Positions 49,801 to 57,880 of a DNA stretch of 64,000 bases are shown here, in pieces (position 1 is the stretch's first letter; every line of letters starts with the position of its first letter). The notes under the pieces were generated by a model. That model did not search any database. It was not told where the DNA came from and was given only the letters and a program-made list of their open reading frames with translations. The DNA lies in NCBI GenBank assembly GCA_007844125.1, contig CM017573.1, forward strand, positions 372,001 through 436,000. The letters are read 5' to 3'. The DNA is from Sinonovacula constricta. Lineage: Eukaryota; Mollusca; Bivalvia; Cardiida; Solecurtidae. Both the position numbers and the translations under genes were made by a program.

Positions 49801-52800
49801 CATAGTTAAATTTTAGTACTTGATGTTTGTCTGGACCATACTCTTACATTATCAAAGCTATTGACATTAAATTTCATATGTGGATAGATGTTATTCACAA
49901 GGAGTGAGTGAACAAGAACCTTTTTTTGAGTAACCCCCGTTTCTATACAAATGCCATTACTCTCATGTAGTTTTTTGTATATTTAATGTTATTCCCCTTT
50001 AATTTTTGTTTTCAATTACCCAGATTGCATTCCACAAGCATGCCAGAGGGCATTGCACAACAGTGCACAACAGTTTGGCAGTTTGACTGGTTAAAGATTT
50101 TTTTTATGTTATTCTACTTTGATTTCAGTTTTTCTTGCAATAACCCAGAGTGCGGTCCAAAACTTTGCCATACCACATTGCACAAGAGTGAACAGCAGTT
50201 TGTTTCAAATTGCTCAATTGGCGGGCATATTTTGGTTTGCCTTGCAGTGCTCTTGTGAGTTAATAGCATCTGATACTAAACTTACATACTTGAAAAATCT
50301 ATCCTTTCACACATTTTCAGTGAAATAGTAGAACTCAAAAGCAGTGCTCCATCAATCTTGTTGACAATAAAATTCATAATATGAATATACTATATTGCCT
50401 TATATATATATATATATATTCTTTTTTTTTTCAGCCATTCTTCAATGAACTAGTAGCATTTATGACCAGTGCTCCTTCCATTGTGCTGGCCATCACTAAA
50501 GGACCTGATGGAGCAAACATCATCAATGAGTTCCGTGATCTGATTGGTCCAACTGAAGTAGAGGAAGCTAAGGAGCAGGCACCACAAAGGTAAAAGAAGA
50601 GCTCTCATTGGTTGATTTTGTTTTTTTGTAAATTAGAATTTCAAATTTTAAAATTTCTTCTTTTTTTCTCCAAACGTTAGTTAATTTGTGTCTTAAGTTT
50701 ATAAGACTGATTGTTCAGAACCATCTGTAATCAACATATTTTTAATAGTGTTAATTGAAATTTCTAAGAATATTTACATTGAGTTTTTTTCATATGTATA
50801 AGGCAAATAGTGGTAGGTTAGAAGCACTATCCTGAGCAGCAATTTTAAGTCTTTTTTTCACAAAATTCACATTAAATATTATACAGATTTCCCACCAATG
50901 TGAACCCATTTTTTTATTTCAATGTTAGACCAGAGAAGGCATTTCTTCTCAAACTGTAATGTATTTTTCTTCAAATCAAAACCGTCTCTTCTGAGTTTCA
51001 TACAAAAATATTAAGGAAGATTTTGCTAATAATATAACAAATCATGTAAAGTATGCTTATGTGATCATTCTCTTTGCCTCAGTCTGCGTGCCAAGTTTGG
51101 ATCAGAGAAATATATGAATGCCGTCCATGGTAGTGACTCTAGTGACACAGCTGCCAGAGAGTTGGCATTCTTCTTCCCAGACTTTGCGGCACCACCTGTT
51201 GATGGCAAACCCAAGGTGCAGAGAACTCTTGCTCTCATTCGTCCAGATGCATACAAGGCTCATAAAGGTAGGGAAAGGAAAACTTTTATAAGACATAATA
51301 ATTTTTTTTTTTTAAATTATTTTTTTTGAAAACATGTTTTTGCCTACCTGATATATCTGGATGGTTTTTTAGACAGAGTTGATAGTGATTGTGTCAGTTA
51401 CCTCATCTCAATCTATGACCACCCCACAGAGTCGATACAGATTGTGTCAGTTACCTCATCTCAATCTATGACTACCCCACAGAGTCTATAGTGATTGTGT
51501 CAGTTACCTCATCTCAATCTAAGGCCACCTCACAGAGTCGATACAGATTGTGTCAGTTACCTCATCTCAATCTATGACCACCACACAGAGTTGATAGTGA
51601 TTGTGTCAGTTACCTCATCTCAATCTATGGCCACCCCACAGAGTCGATACAGATTGTGTCAGTTACCTCATCTCAATCTATGACCACCCCACAGAGTTGA
51701 TAGTGATTGTGTCAGTTACCTCATCTCAATCTATGGCCACCCCACAGAGTTGATAGTAATTGTGTCAGTTACCTCATCTCAATCTATGACCACCCCAAAA
51801 ACCTTTCATTGGAAGAGTATTTATTTTCAATATTTCCTATTTTTGAAATTAAATAAATGTATTAGGTATCTCCCTTGTGAGTAGGTATTTTCATTATTAA
51901 TTTTTTTTTAAAATAAGAAATATTAAGTTCTTTTTAATTTGCTTGTTTTTAATGTAACACTGTATCACTTTAACTCATTCTAATCTCAATCAACAAGTAA
52001 CAATTTCATGAGCATCTTGCAATCATATGTGTTCTTGATAGAAGCCATACCTTTGCATTATGAACATGTCATATTATTAATCTTGCAGAAGAGATCATTG
52101 AGCAGATTCGTGCAGCTGGCTTCAAGATTGCCATGCAGAAAGAGATCCATCTAACAAAGGACCAGGCGGAACACTTCTACAAGGAACACCAAGGACAGGA
52201 ATACTTTGACGAACTCACCACGCGAATGTCAAGGTGAGATTGCTTTAAAATTTTAAAAAGTTATGTCAAGGTCATGTCAAGGTCATGTCTTATTAGAAGA
52301 AAAAACAAACATTAAGGCCACTTTCTATTGGAAGGAAAATCAAAAGTAAGGCCAGATCTTATCAGAAGAAAAAACAAATTTAGTTAAGTTAATTATAACT
52401 GAAAGAAGGAAACAAATGTCAAGGTCAGATCTTAATAGGGGCGAAAACAGCTGTCATGGTTCTCATTTTATGAGAATTGACAAAAAAAGAAGCATTTATA
52501 CACAATCTTTTTTTCAGAATTGCTTTCTTAAAATGATGTGTTAAAAGCTCTGTACTGTGTATATGTGTGTTTCAAAGGTTCCCCAATCATTTTGTTTGTG
52601 TGTTTTAGTGGCCCCTTGCTAGCCCTGGGTCTGGCCCGGGAGGATGCAGTAACAGGCTGGAGAAAGATGCTTGGGCCCACAAAGGTTGATGAGGCTAAGG
52701 AGAAAGACCCAGAAAGGTAACAGGCTATATTCGGACTTTGTGTGTTGTTACTTTCCTAATCATTGCTGGAGAGGTCTTCCAGCTGACCTGAGGTGTGCAG

Positions 52801-55800
52801 GTGGTTAAACCTTGACATATCTGGGGTCTTCCTCTACCAATAATTAGCTCAACACACCAATATGGTCATAATTGTGTCTATATAATGTGAAAAAAAAATA
52901 CACACACAAAACAGTAAAAAACCTGTGAGTGTTTTATTGATAAATAAGTAGTGCTTCATAAGTTTTTTTTTATTTTTACTTGTAGCAATACATATTGCTA
53001 GAGACCATGTAGCCAACAGTGCAGATGTTGATCAGAGTCTGTACTTTTTGTCCAAGCTTGATACATTTTCCCTAGGTAGGTTATGCTTTCATGGCCCAAT
53101 TGACCAACCCTGGTAACCAGTAGACAGAATGATGGCTCTAGGACTGCATGACAAAGTTTCAAATCAAGGCCCTGATTAATTAATCATAAAAGTGGTAGTG
53201 GTATTGCTCCCTTGCTCAGCTCAAGCAGTTTTATAAGGGTAAATCCATAACTCACTTTTTTCTTCCATATTTTTTTTATTTTCTCCACATTTCATTTTTT
53301 TTCTCCTTTTTCAGTTTACGAGCCAAATTTGTCGTGGATGGTGCACAGATCAACATGTTGCATGGTTCAGACTCTGAGGAAGCAGCCCAGAAAGAGATTG
53401 ACTTCTTCTTCCCCATGCAACAGACTGTTGCAGTGATTAAACCTGACGCTTATGGAACCAAGGGTTTGTAACTCTATCTATACTCCATTGTGGATGTTTG
53501 ATTTTTTTATCACTCTGTTGCAAACATTTAAACATTTATATTTAAGAAAAAGTTAAACAAGTCTAATATTTATATGTACATCATTTTAAGACATATTTTA
53601 AATATATACCACATATTTAGTTTTTTTCTGTCACTCACAGGAAATTTACATATTAAATAATAAAGATCTTAAAGTATTTACTTGTAAGAAAATTGAAAGA
53701 TATGATAATCATTATAATAGTAAATCATATTTGAACTATATTTTGTCAGCCATTTAGATTTTTTTTTTTCAAGATGTTAACACAGATCTAACATATTCAA
53801 TGTTACGAAAGTAAACATACAATTAACAAGTGAAATGTGTAATAGGCCATTAGACCTGTATAATAGTTTTCTTTTAATGACTAAATATACATTGTCTAAC
53901 AAACGGAGTACAGAGATAACTATTACATCATGTTTAATACCCACAGACCTTTTCTGACTTCTTTTCTTAGAACAGGGTGTTCTTGGCTAAGCTGACTTTT
54001 AACTCCTCATCCCCTAATCTTGTGGGTTCAAGTCCTAGGCAGGGCAAAAAATATCATATGGGGATGTCTTCCATCTGAACTGTGGGTTTTAAACAAACAA
54101 ATGTCTGGGGTTTTTAACCATAAAAACCGTTAATAAGCAAGATATCTTTTAAATGATCATAATGTCATTGTTGCACTGTATCTGAAGAATTAATAAACAA
54201 ACAAAATATTATGATGTAACAAACAAAGACAACATTGTTTTGTTTCAGATGAGATTATTTCTAAGATTCATGATGCTGGGTTCAAGATCGCAGCCAGAAA
54301 GGAGACCACGGTATCCAGAGAGATTGCAGAAGAATTCTATGCAGATCACAAGGATAAAGAATATTACAATGAGCTTGTAGAACATATGTCAAGGTAAATT
54401 GACTTTTTTTTGTAGTTAACATATGTTTAATAAAAATATTACAATGACCTAGAAGAACATACATTTCTGTAGAGTAACACATATTTTTATGAGATTTAAA
54501 CATATTTATACCCCCAGATACAGAGTATTTGGGAGCTGTATGGAATCAGGTGAGTCAGTCGGTCATTCTGTTGGTCAACTGAAACAAGGTTTGTCTTTGC
54601 TATTTCTCACTTTTAGTTGAGCTTTGATGACACTTACAGGACTGGTAAGTACCAACTCTAGTGCACATATCATTAACACATCAAGAACTGATTGATTTGA
54701 ACTGAGTTATAGCTCTTCATTACCGAACATTTTTTTTTAATAGAATTTGAGCTATTTCTTGGCAACTTTCACTCAGATTTTAATTTACTTTTACAACATT
54801 AAGTATCAAGCCTTGTTAACCATATTTGTGGCACATCATGACCAGCATTACTTTCAGGGTTATCACCCTTTGTAATACAGTTGATTCCAATTAATCGTTC
54901 AACAGTTTTACACATTTTCCATTTTAGTGAATAAATATATGCTGAATCACACTGAATTAGTTTATTTCCGGGGCAACTTTCATACCTTTTTTAGGGGATT
55001 AGCAAACTCTGTCACTAATCTGCATCAACTGTATGATCAGCTTACTCTCTGTTATGGTCTACTGCCAATGGCATGCTTTCTATTGCATCTTCCAGGTGAA
55101 TTTCACAGGTTTTCACAAAGATTAACAAATGTCAACATTGAATGGTATGACACAATCAATAACTCTCGAAGTTCTAATTGTGAAGGTTATTTACTGTCAG
55201 CATTGAATGATGTTTTGACACAATCAATAACTCTCGAAGTTCTAATTGTGAAGGTTATTTACTGTCAGCATTGAATGATGTCATGACATAATCAATGACT
55301 CTCGAAGTTTTAGTAATGCATTACTCTCCCTTGTCAAAATAGTGCGGTACTAAGGCATACTTACATATGTGCATTTGTTACTGAAATAAAAAAGACCAAT
55401 AAAAAACGTTTACATCATGGTGGATGCTACACTTCCGATTAATTAAAAATTAAATCTGAAAAGAGCACTTTGCAATGACTCATATGAAAAGATGATGTTT
55501 TTGCTGTTGCAAAATGGCAGCTCTTTAGAAAAATAACTGTCTTTAAAACCAGATATGAAGGTAAGTAATTACGAGCTCATTCATTTTCTTATAATGAAAA
55601 TTATAAATAGGTATGTGAATGATGGTTTTTGAAGGCAACACTTTGGCTGAGTGTCATTTATAATAAATAAAATTTGTGACAACTGAAAACAATGTACGCT
55701 CAATGTAATGGGACTCCTATATTGATTTTCGGTTTAATGCATATTCCGGTTATTTGCATAAATTTGTCTGGGAAGTTATGTTTGCAAATAAGCAGAATCA

Positions 55801-57340
55801 ACTGTATTAATGTTGTTGTCTTTTTATCGGCTTATCTCAACTACCTTGGATTTTGATTTCTTTTTCACAGTATTTATAGTTGTGCAGGACCTGCTCATGT
55901 TTGATTTTAATTAGAGTTATGGCCCTTCATTTTTTTTCTTGAAGATTTTATCCCTTCTATTTCTTGGCAATCAGATTTTGATTAAAGTTCAAAAGGCTGC
56001 TTGTTCAGTTACAATTGTGAATATATTACAATGACCTCCAGGAACATATATCCAAGTAGATACACTTTTTTTACTCATATGAAAAGATGCCTCTACTTTT
56101 TGTCAATTGAGGCTGATTCAAATAGTGTTTAATTTGGACAAAAAAATCTTCTCAATTCAAGTAAGTATAAATAAAGTTAAAGTTTATCATTGGTGTAGAG
56201 TTATACTTTGTAGACTGCTATGCACATATTTATAATAGGTAAATAAGAAAAGGTTCTATCAAAATTTCCACAGACGTTTAAATTTTATCTACCTGTAGAC
56301 AAAGGCAAACAAGGTAAATGTAAATGTGACAAAAACACAGAGACAAGACATAATACACAAAAAGAAAAACCATCAGTTACCGCCTTGGAACGGTCAGTCG
56401 GCAAAAGGGCCAACTGGGGTGCTTAAACCTGGTTTAAAGCTTAGGTAACTTATATAGATCAAGATCAGCCAGTTACATGCTTGTAGCTTTCCAATCAGTA
56501 GCAACTTTATTTAACGATAAGTCTCTAGAAATATTTGTTGTTGGGCTATTTTTGTGAAAAAAGAAGATTTTGTAATAATTATAAATTAATATTGTTAGCA
56601 AAGAGCAAAGATATTTTATAGAACTGGTGTACAAAATTCAAACTACCCCAGTAAATACATGCTGGTGTTTACAGTGGTCCCACAATGTTCATGGTGCTGT
56701 CAAGAGAAGATGCTGTAGAAGGATGGAGATCAATGATTGGTCCAACTGACCCAGCCAAGGCCAAGGAAGTCAACCCAGACGCGTAAGATGCTTAAATGTT
56801 TATCTGGTGTTTAAATTTATACTTGAGATGCGTAAAAACCTACATTGTTCACTTGTCTTTAAGTTTGTTCTTTAGATGCGTAAAACACTTAAATTGTTAT
56901 CTTGTCATTAAGTGTTTTCTTTAGATGCCTAAAACACCTACATTGTTATCTTGTCATTAAGTTTATTCTTTAGATGCGTAAAACACTTACATTGTTATCT
57001 TGTCTTTAAGTACTTTACATGCGTAAAACATTTATATGTTTATCTTGTGTTTGAGTTTGTATTTAAGATGTATAAGATGCCTATATTTTGTCTATAAAGT
57101 AAGACATGTAAGATGCTTAAATGTCAATCTTGTGTATTTGTTTTCAATTTAGACACAATAGATGTTGAAATGTTTATCTTGGGAATATGGAAGGTTGTTC
57201 TTTTGACAGAATTCGAGCCAAATTTGGTACTGACCCACTGAAGAATGCTGTACATGGATCATCAGACCCTGACCATGCCATGAAGCAAATCACAAAAATT
57301 TTCGGTGAATTATATTTCGACAAAGATGGCTCATTGAGAG
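26801..57340 (+). CDS. NME8: NME8 (TXNDC3) orthologue: thioredoxin domain plus three NDK domains
   Basis: NME8/TXNDC3 proteins are axonemal outer-dynein-arm intermediate-chain components, linked to motile cilia and sperm flagella. Exons: 26801..26891, one of four alternatives (27229..27332, 31222..31325, 32299..32402, 33834..33937), 37154..37225, 38008..38124, 38475..38547, 40241..40318, optional 44097..44159, 46871..46950, 48026..48118, 50435..50589, 51083..51267, 52089..52233, 52609..52716, 53315..53463, 54249..54393, 56675..56782 and 57210..57340. Every junction keeps phase, giving about 611 residues (human about 588). Thioredoxin spans about 1-110, an acidic/Pro/Ser linker 125-180, and NDK domains start near 183, 335 and 472. 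Each NDK keeps a nucleotide-binding KPDA or RPDA and an active-site histidine motif ([24 protein letters not shown]). The last exon ends at a donor, so a terminal exon is missing from this model. Confidence 0.92.
27229..27332 (+). CDS. NME8: NME8 exon 2a, alternative thioredoxin active-site exon (CGLC)
   Basis: 104 nt, phase 1 to 0, acceptor CGCCTCACAG, donor GTAAGT. Encodes [15 protein letters not shown] through [12 protein letters not shown], i.e. strand beta-2, the active site and helix alpha-2 of the thioredoxin fold. It is the only one of the four copies with both redox cysteines (WCGLC; the canonical motif is WCGPC). Confidence 0.93.
27740..27840. repeat. Imperfect CAT/ATC microsatellite
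   Basis: Runs of CAT/ATC triplets (CATCATCATT and similar) in the intron after exon 2a. Confidence 0.85.
29368..29910 (+). mobile_element. Dispersed repeat starting AGCTCACCTGAGC and ending GGCCCTCTTGTTTA
   Basis: Starts TTAGCTCACCTGAGCTGATG with short self-complementary ends (GCTCAGCTTGAGC). It runs through CATCTCCTCTAAAACAACTA and CCAAATTTCTCAGAAGC to GGCCATCATGGCCCTCTTGT. Sequences of this type are, from memory, common in bivalve genomes; family assignment needs a database. It lies in the 3.9-kb intron between exons 2a and 2b. Confidence 0.5.
29401..29656. repeat. 85-bp tandem repeat, three copies
   Basis: GTCTGGCATC recurs at 29421, 29506 and 29591, exactly 85 bp apart, with almost identical units. 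It is an internal expansion of the surrounding dispersed element and generates the spurious 61-codon ORF here. Confidence 0.95.
30245..30422. repeat. Minisatellite, unit about 36-43 bp, five copies
   Basis: Repeated AGATGGTCTCTAAATA followed by ATCGAAGAAGCTTA, with small indels between copies. Confidence 0.9.
31222..31325 (+). CDS. NME8: NME8 exon 2b, alternative thioredoxin active-site exon (CGPA)
   Basis: 104 nt, phase 1 to 0, acceptor TTTATTCCAG, donor GTAAGT. Encodes [20 protein letters not shown] through [10 protein letters not shown]. The nucleophilic cysteine is kept but the resolving cysteine is alanine, a monothiol arrangement. No stop, frameshift or splice-site damage. Confidence 0.92.
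32299..32402 (+). CDS. NME8: NME8 exon 2c, alternative thioredoxin active-site exon (SSPV)
   Basis: 104 nt, phase 1 to 0, acceptor ATTTTTCCAG, donor GTAAGT. Encodes [20 protein letters not shown] then [15 protein letters not shown]. Both active-site cysteines are replaced (SSPV); a cysteine appears three residues later (VVCM). The fold-forming positions are kept. Confidence 0.92.
33834..33937 (+). CDS. NME8: NME8 exon 2d, alternative thioredoxin active-site exon (AGPV)
   Basis: 104 nt, phase 1 to 0, acceptor GTATTTTCAG, donor GTAAGT. Encodes [20 protein letters not shown] then [15 protein letters not shown]. There is no cysteine at all. Closest to 2c (shared [14 protein letters not shown]). 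Confidence 0.92.
33938..37153. other. NME8: NME8 intron between exon 2d and exon 3
   Basis: 3.2 kb of AT-rich sequence. I looked for a fifth copy of the 104-nt exon and saw none. No transposon or RNA gene recognised. Confidence 0.6.
37154..37225 (+). CDS. NME8: NME8 exon 3
   Basis: 72 nt, 24 codons: [20 protein letters not shown] then LFFA. The proline of CEP corresponds to the cis-proline facing the thioredoxin active site. Acceptor CTACTCTAG, donor GTAAGT. Confidence 0.95.
37255..37415 (-). mobile_element. SINE family 2, 3' fragment, minus strand
   Basis: The complement of ATGGTCTTCAAGCTGACCCT, AATGCACCAGTGGTTCTACA and CACAATTGTTTTGGGCG matches the family body. It lies just after exon 3. 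Confidence 0.65.
37657..38007 (+). repeat. 88-bp tandem repeat carrying copies of the exon 4 acceptor
   Basis: Three complete units precede exon 4, with AG borders at 37743, 37831, 37919 and 38007, exactly 88 bp apart. Each unit holds the intron end (ACAAATTATCAATG..CAG) and the first 26 nt of exon 4-like sequence, GGCAGATCATTGGTTGCCAT plus GGTCAG, followed by GTGAAT, a possible donor. Read through, each copy hits TGA after GRSLVAMVR. Confidence 0.95.
38008..38124 (+). CDS. NME8: NME8 exon 4
   Basis: 117 nt, 39 codons: [20 protein letters not shown] then [19 protein letters not shown], the last thioredoxin strand and helix (RGANAPL matches IQGANAPL of vertebrates). Acceptor CCATGCAG, donor GTGAGC. 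Confidence 0.94.
38330..38405 (+). mobile_element. SINE family 1, 3' fragment
   Basis: GTGACCACTGTCCCCAGATA + ACTGAAATAATTGTTGGT aligns with the family 1 tail (CTCCAGATAACTGAAATACT). Only the last part remains. Confidence 0.55.
38475..38547 (+). CDS. NME8: NME8 exon 5 (acidic linker)
   Basis: 73 nt: [20 protein letters not shown] followed by more Glu; a charged linker after the thioredoxin domain. Acceptor TGTTTCAG, donor GTATGC, phase 1. Confidence 0.9.
39395..39890 (+). mobile_element. SINE family 2 copy interrupted by a 23-bp satellite
   Basis: Flank before the satellite has GGGTTTTGAGTCCTGGCTGA and GTGGGGATGTCTTCTAGCTG; after it come TTGGTTCTGTCTGGGATCTT and CAATATAACCATACTTGTGT, the usual family tail. 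Confidence 0.7.
39513..39830. repeat. 23-bp minisatellite, about 14 copies
   Basis: Unit CTAGCTGACCTGTGGTGCAC + CAT with a few variants. The first unit is the normal body of SINE family 2, so the array grew inside that SINE. Confidence 0.96.
40241..40318 (+). CDS. NME8: NME8 exon 6 (Pro/Ser linker)
   Basis: 78 nt, phase 1 in and out: [20 protein letters not shown] then SPPSSG. Donor GTGAGT. The acceptor could be CATAAAG|GTAAAG or, six bases later, GTAAAG|GTGAT; both keep frame. Low complexity, so supported by splice sites and phase more than homology. Confidence 0.72.
40555..40800 (+). mobile_element. SINE family 2 copy
   Basis: Head GAGTGGCTCACTTGTAACTT, B-box-like GTGGTTTCAAATCCCAATTG, then CATGTGGCAAGGTCTTCAAG, CAGACAAATGTCTGGAAGGC and CCATAAATGTGTCAGTGTAA, an almost full-length copy. 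Confidence 0.75.
40801..43515. other. NME8 intron 6, first part, no gene seen
   Basis: AT-rich sequence (long T and A runs). No exon-like segment with matching phase was found. Confidence 0.55.
43516..43866 (-). CDS. Unrecognised 116-codon ORF with a membrane segment
   Basis: An open frame from the ATG at 43866 to a stop at 43516, noticeably less AT-rich than its flanks. It begins [18 protein letters not shown] and contains a hydrophobic run around [16 protein letters not shown] (near residue 70-90) with several cysteines and N-X-S/T sites (NSS, NVT, NST). I do not recognise a family. It is antisense within an NME8 intron and could be a small nested gene, a gene fragment or a transposon remnant. 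Confidence 0.25.
   Translation of the reverse strand: MEFVGLCEFVIYGEWGSNDLYTQRLKNHVADNSSARKNVTTSQQACETALCSQFVTMGVHRRYIGTWGTVLVALIVALIMWTAVTCAYVSVAICRQDLFIHLNVTSLNSTISVPLK
44097..44159 (+). CDS. NME8: NME8 candidate cassette exon 6b
   Basis: 63 nt, open, phase 1 in and out, so it can be included or skipped without a shift. Encodes [20 protein letters not shown] then A. The acceptor CTCATCTTTGCAG is strong; the donor GTTATA is weak. It sits between the linker exon and NDK1, where the family varies. It may be alternative or spurious. Confidence 0.42.
46757..46834. repeat. (TA)n microsatellite, about 39 repeats
   Basis: Uninterrupted TA dinucleotides ending about 37 bp before the exon 7 acceptor. 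It encodes the spurious Ile-Tyr ORF that runs into the exon. Confidence 0.98.
46871..46950 (+). CDS. NME8: NME8 exon 7 (start of NDK domain 1)
   Basis: 80 nt: [20 protein letters not shown] then ADEILEE. IIKPDA is the first strand and nucleotide-binding lysine of an NDK domain. Acceptor CACCTTTCAG, donor GTATGC. Confidence 0.95.
46987..47300. mobile_element. Degenerate relative of the TTAA MITE at 61066
   Basis: Begins TTAA + AGGTGGTATATGACAGTTTT and shares the interior ATAAGCATATTGGGGATTTT, GCTAAAAATAGACATCACC and ATGATCTCAAAAGTAA with the 61066 element. The right terminal repeat is eroded (CACATGGTTTCCTAGTTTAA). Confidence 0.6.
48026..48118 (+). CDS. NME8: NME8 exon 8 (NDK domain 1)
   Basis: 93 nt, 31 codons: [20 protein letters not shown] then [11 protein letters not shown]. 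Acceptor TATTCATAG, donor GTAATA. The last 15 nt plus the donor are the first unit of the following minisatellite. Confidence 0.93.
48104..49300. repeat. 62-bp minisatellite seeded by exon 8 and its donor, about 19 copies
   Basis: The unit runs from CATCTTCAGGATGAG (exon) through GTAATAACTTTATTGATGCT and GGAAATCAATATATGAGGCA. Later units read CATCTTTGGGATGAG followed by ATAATAAC, so the donor GT has become AT in the copies I read. ORFs on the minus strand across it are repeat artefacts. Confidence 0.95.
49300..49985. repeat. About 147-bp tandem repeat, four to five diverged copies
   Basis: TGATTTTGGAGTTATT recurs at 49362, 49487, 49636 and 49782, together with GGATAGATCTCATTGAG and ACTATCAAAGCTATTGACTT. 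One unit is shortened. Likely part of a dispersed element. Confidence 0.85.
50435..50589 (+). CDS. NME8: NME8 exon 9 (NDK domain 1)
   Basis: 155 nt: [20 protein letters not shown] then [20 protein letters not shown] and [13 protein letters not shown] and EAK are NDK landmarks; the usual SGP is SAP here. Acceptor TTTTTTCAG, donor GTAAAA, phase 2. Confidence 0.96.
51083..51267 (+). CDS. NME8: NME8 exon 10 (end of NDK 1, start of NDK 2)
   Basis: 185 nt: [20 protein letters not shown] with the active-site histidine of NDK1, then ELAFFFPDF and, for NDK2, [15 protein letters not shown]. Human NME8 does not keep the histidine at this position (from memory). Acceptor TTTGCCTCAG, donor GTAGGG. Confidence 0.97.
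51372..51797. repeat. 53-bp minisatellite, eight copies
   Basis: GTGTCAGTTACCTCATCTCA followed by ATCTATGACCACCCCACAG and GTCGATACAGATT or GTTGATAGTGATT; spacing 53 bp (51391, 51444). Two sub-variants mostly alternate. Confidence 0.96.
52089..52233 (+). CDS. NME8: NME8 exon 11 (NDK domain 2)
   Basis: 145 nt: [20 protein letters not shown] then [16 protein letters not shown] and [11 protein letters not shown]. Same length and phase as exon 14 of NDK3. Acceptor TCTTGCAG, donor GTGAGA. Confidence 0.97.
52609..52716 (+). CDS. NME8: NME8 exon 12 (NDK domain 2)
   Basis: 108 nt: [20 protein letters not shown] then [16 protein letters not shown]. Same length and phase as exon 15. Acceptor GTGTTTTAG, donor GTAACA. 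Confidence 0.97.
52760..52915 (+). mobile_element. SINE family 2, 3' part
   Basis: GAGGTCTTCCAGCTGACCTG, ATCTGGGGTCTTCCTCTACC, AATAATTAGCTCAACACACC and GGTCATAATTGTGTC form the family tail, ending in an A-rich stretch. Confidence 0.75.
53170..53240 (+). mobile_element. SINE family 1 internal fragment
   Basis: AAAAGTGGTAGTGGTATTGC then TCCCTTGCTCAGCTCAAGCA matches the segment after the tRNA-like head of family 1. Confidence 0.6.
53315..53463 (+). CDS. NME8: NME8 exon 13 (end of NDK 2, start of NDK 3)
   Basis: 149 nt: [20 protein letters not shown] with the NDK2 histidine, then [20 protein letters not shown] for NDK3. Acceptor TTTTTCAG, donor GTTTGT, phase 1. Confidence 0.97.
53975..54205 (+). 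mobile_element. SINE family 2 copy
   Basis: TTTTAACTCCTCATCCCCTA, B-box-like GTGGGTTCAAGTCCTAGGCA, ATATGGGGATGTCTTCCATC and CAAACAAATGTCTGGGG, ending CATTGTTGCACTGTATCTG and an A/C-rich tail. Confidence 0.75.
54249..54393 (+). CDS. NME8: NME8 exon 14 (NDK domain 3)
   Basis: 145 nt: [20 protein letters not shown] then [20 protein letters not shown] and NELVEHMS. Paralogous to exon 11. Acceptor TGTTTCAG, donor GTAAAT. Confidence 0.97.
55128..55315. repeat. About 66-bp tandem repeat, three copies
   Basis: AACTCTCGAAGTTCTAATTG, TGAAGGTTATTTACTGTCAG and CATTGAATGATG recur with few changes; this gives the repeat-derived ORF in the area. Confidence 0.92.
56675..56782 (+). CDS. NME8: NME8 exon 15 (NDK domain 3)
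   Basis: 108 nt: [20 protein letters not shown] then [16 protein letters not shown]. Paralogous to exon 12. Acceptor GTGTTTACAG, donor GTAAGA, phase 2. Confidence 0.97.
56778..57130. repeat. About 49-bp minisatellite starting at the exon 15 donor
   Basis: ATGCGTAAAA-type cores recur at 56828, 56876, 56925, 56974 and 57019, with TTGTTATCTTGTC and TTAAGT between them. The exon end and donor (GACGC|GTAAGATGCTTAAATG) form a first, diverged unit. Some later copies still read GCGTAAA. Confidence 0.85.
57210..57340 (+). CDS. NME8: NME8 exon 16 (end of NDK domain 3)
   Basis: 131 nt: [20 protein letters not shown] then [20 protein letters not shown] and SLR. The catalytic histidine is kept. Donor GTAGTT in phase 1; if unspliced the frame stays open to a stop ending at 57528, adding about 62 codons that look non-conserved. 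A further short acidic exon is expected from invertebrate relatives, but I could not place it. Confidence 0.93.
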
Positions 57341-57694
57341 GTAGTTTTTCAGGCATACATGTACAACACTACTTGCAGCAATGGCTAACAAATTGTTTTG
57401 TTTATATACAGTTTCCCCCAGCTGAAAACAACAAATATCTCCCAATCCCACCCACACAGTACTTTCTTCCCCACTTCATTTCTGTTTTGGCCTTTCACAC
57501 AAAATACAATGAAATATTTGTTCAGTGATTTGACATGTGGTTGTATAACAACTCAGATCCCATAATTTGCTCCTGCTCCTCTAGCTAACATTCTGTAACA
57601 CATTCAATTTGATATGGCTGATTAAGTCTTGATTGATGCAAAAAATGTATAGCAATGAAATGCGTTATGTATATGAGGCCTGCTTTAAAAACAC

Positions 57695-57880
57695 GGGCGT
57701 GGCACCATGGCCGAGCTGTGTGTGTCACAGACTTTTAACTCCTCAGGCTCTCACTTGATAAATTTAAGTCCTGGTCATGGCACGATCTTTCATGTGGGGG
57801 AGGGGGTCTTCAGCTACCCTGTGTTGCAACAGTGACCATAATTATGTTGGTTTGATGTAATAAAAACAAGCAAAATTAGG
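57695..57880 (+). mobile_element. SINE family 2 copy
   Basis: GGCGTGGCACCATGGCCGAG (head), TTTTAACTCCTCAGGCTCTC, AATTTAAGTCCTGGTCATGG, TTTCATGTGGGGGAGGGGGT and GACCATAATTATGTTGGTTT followed by an AAAAACAAGCAAA tail. Confidence 0.75.
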
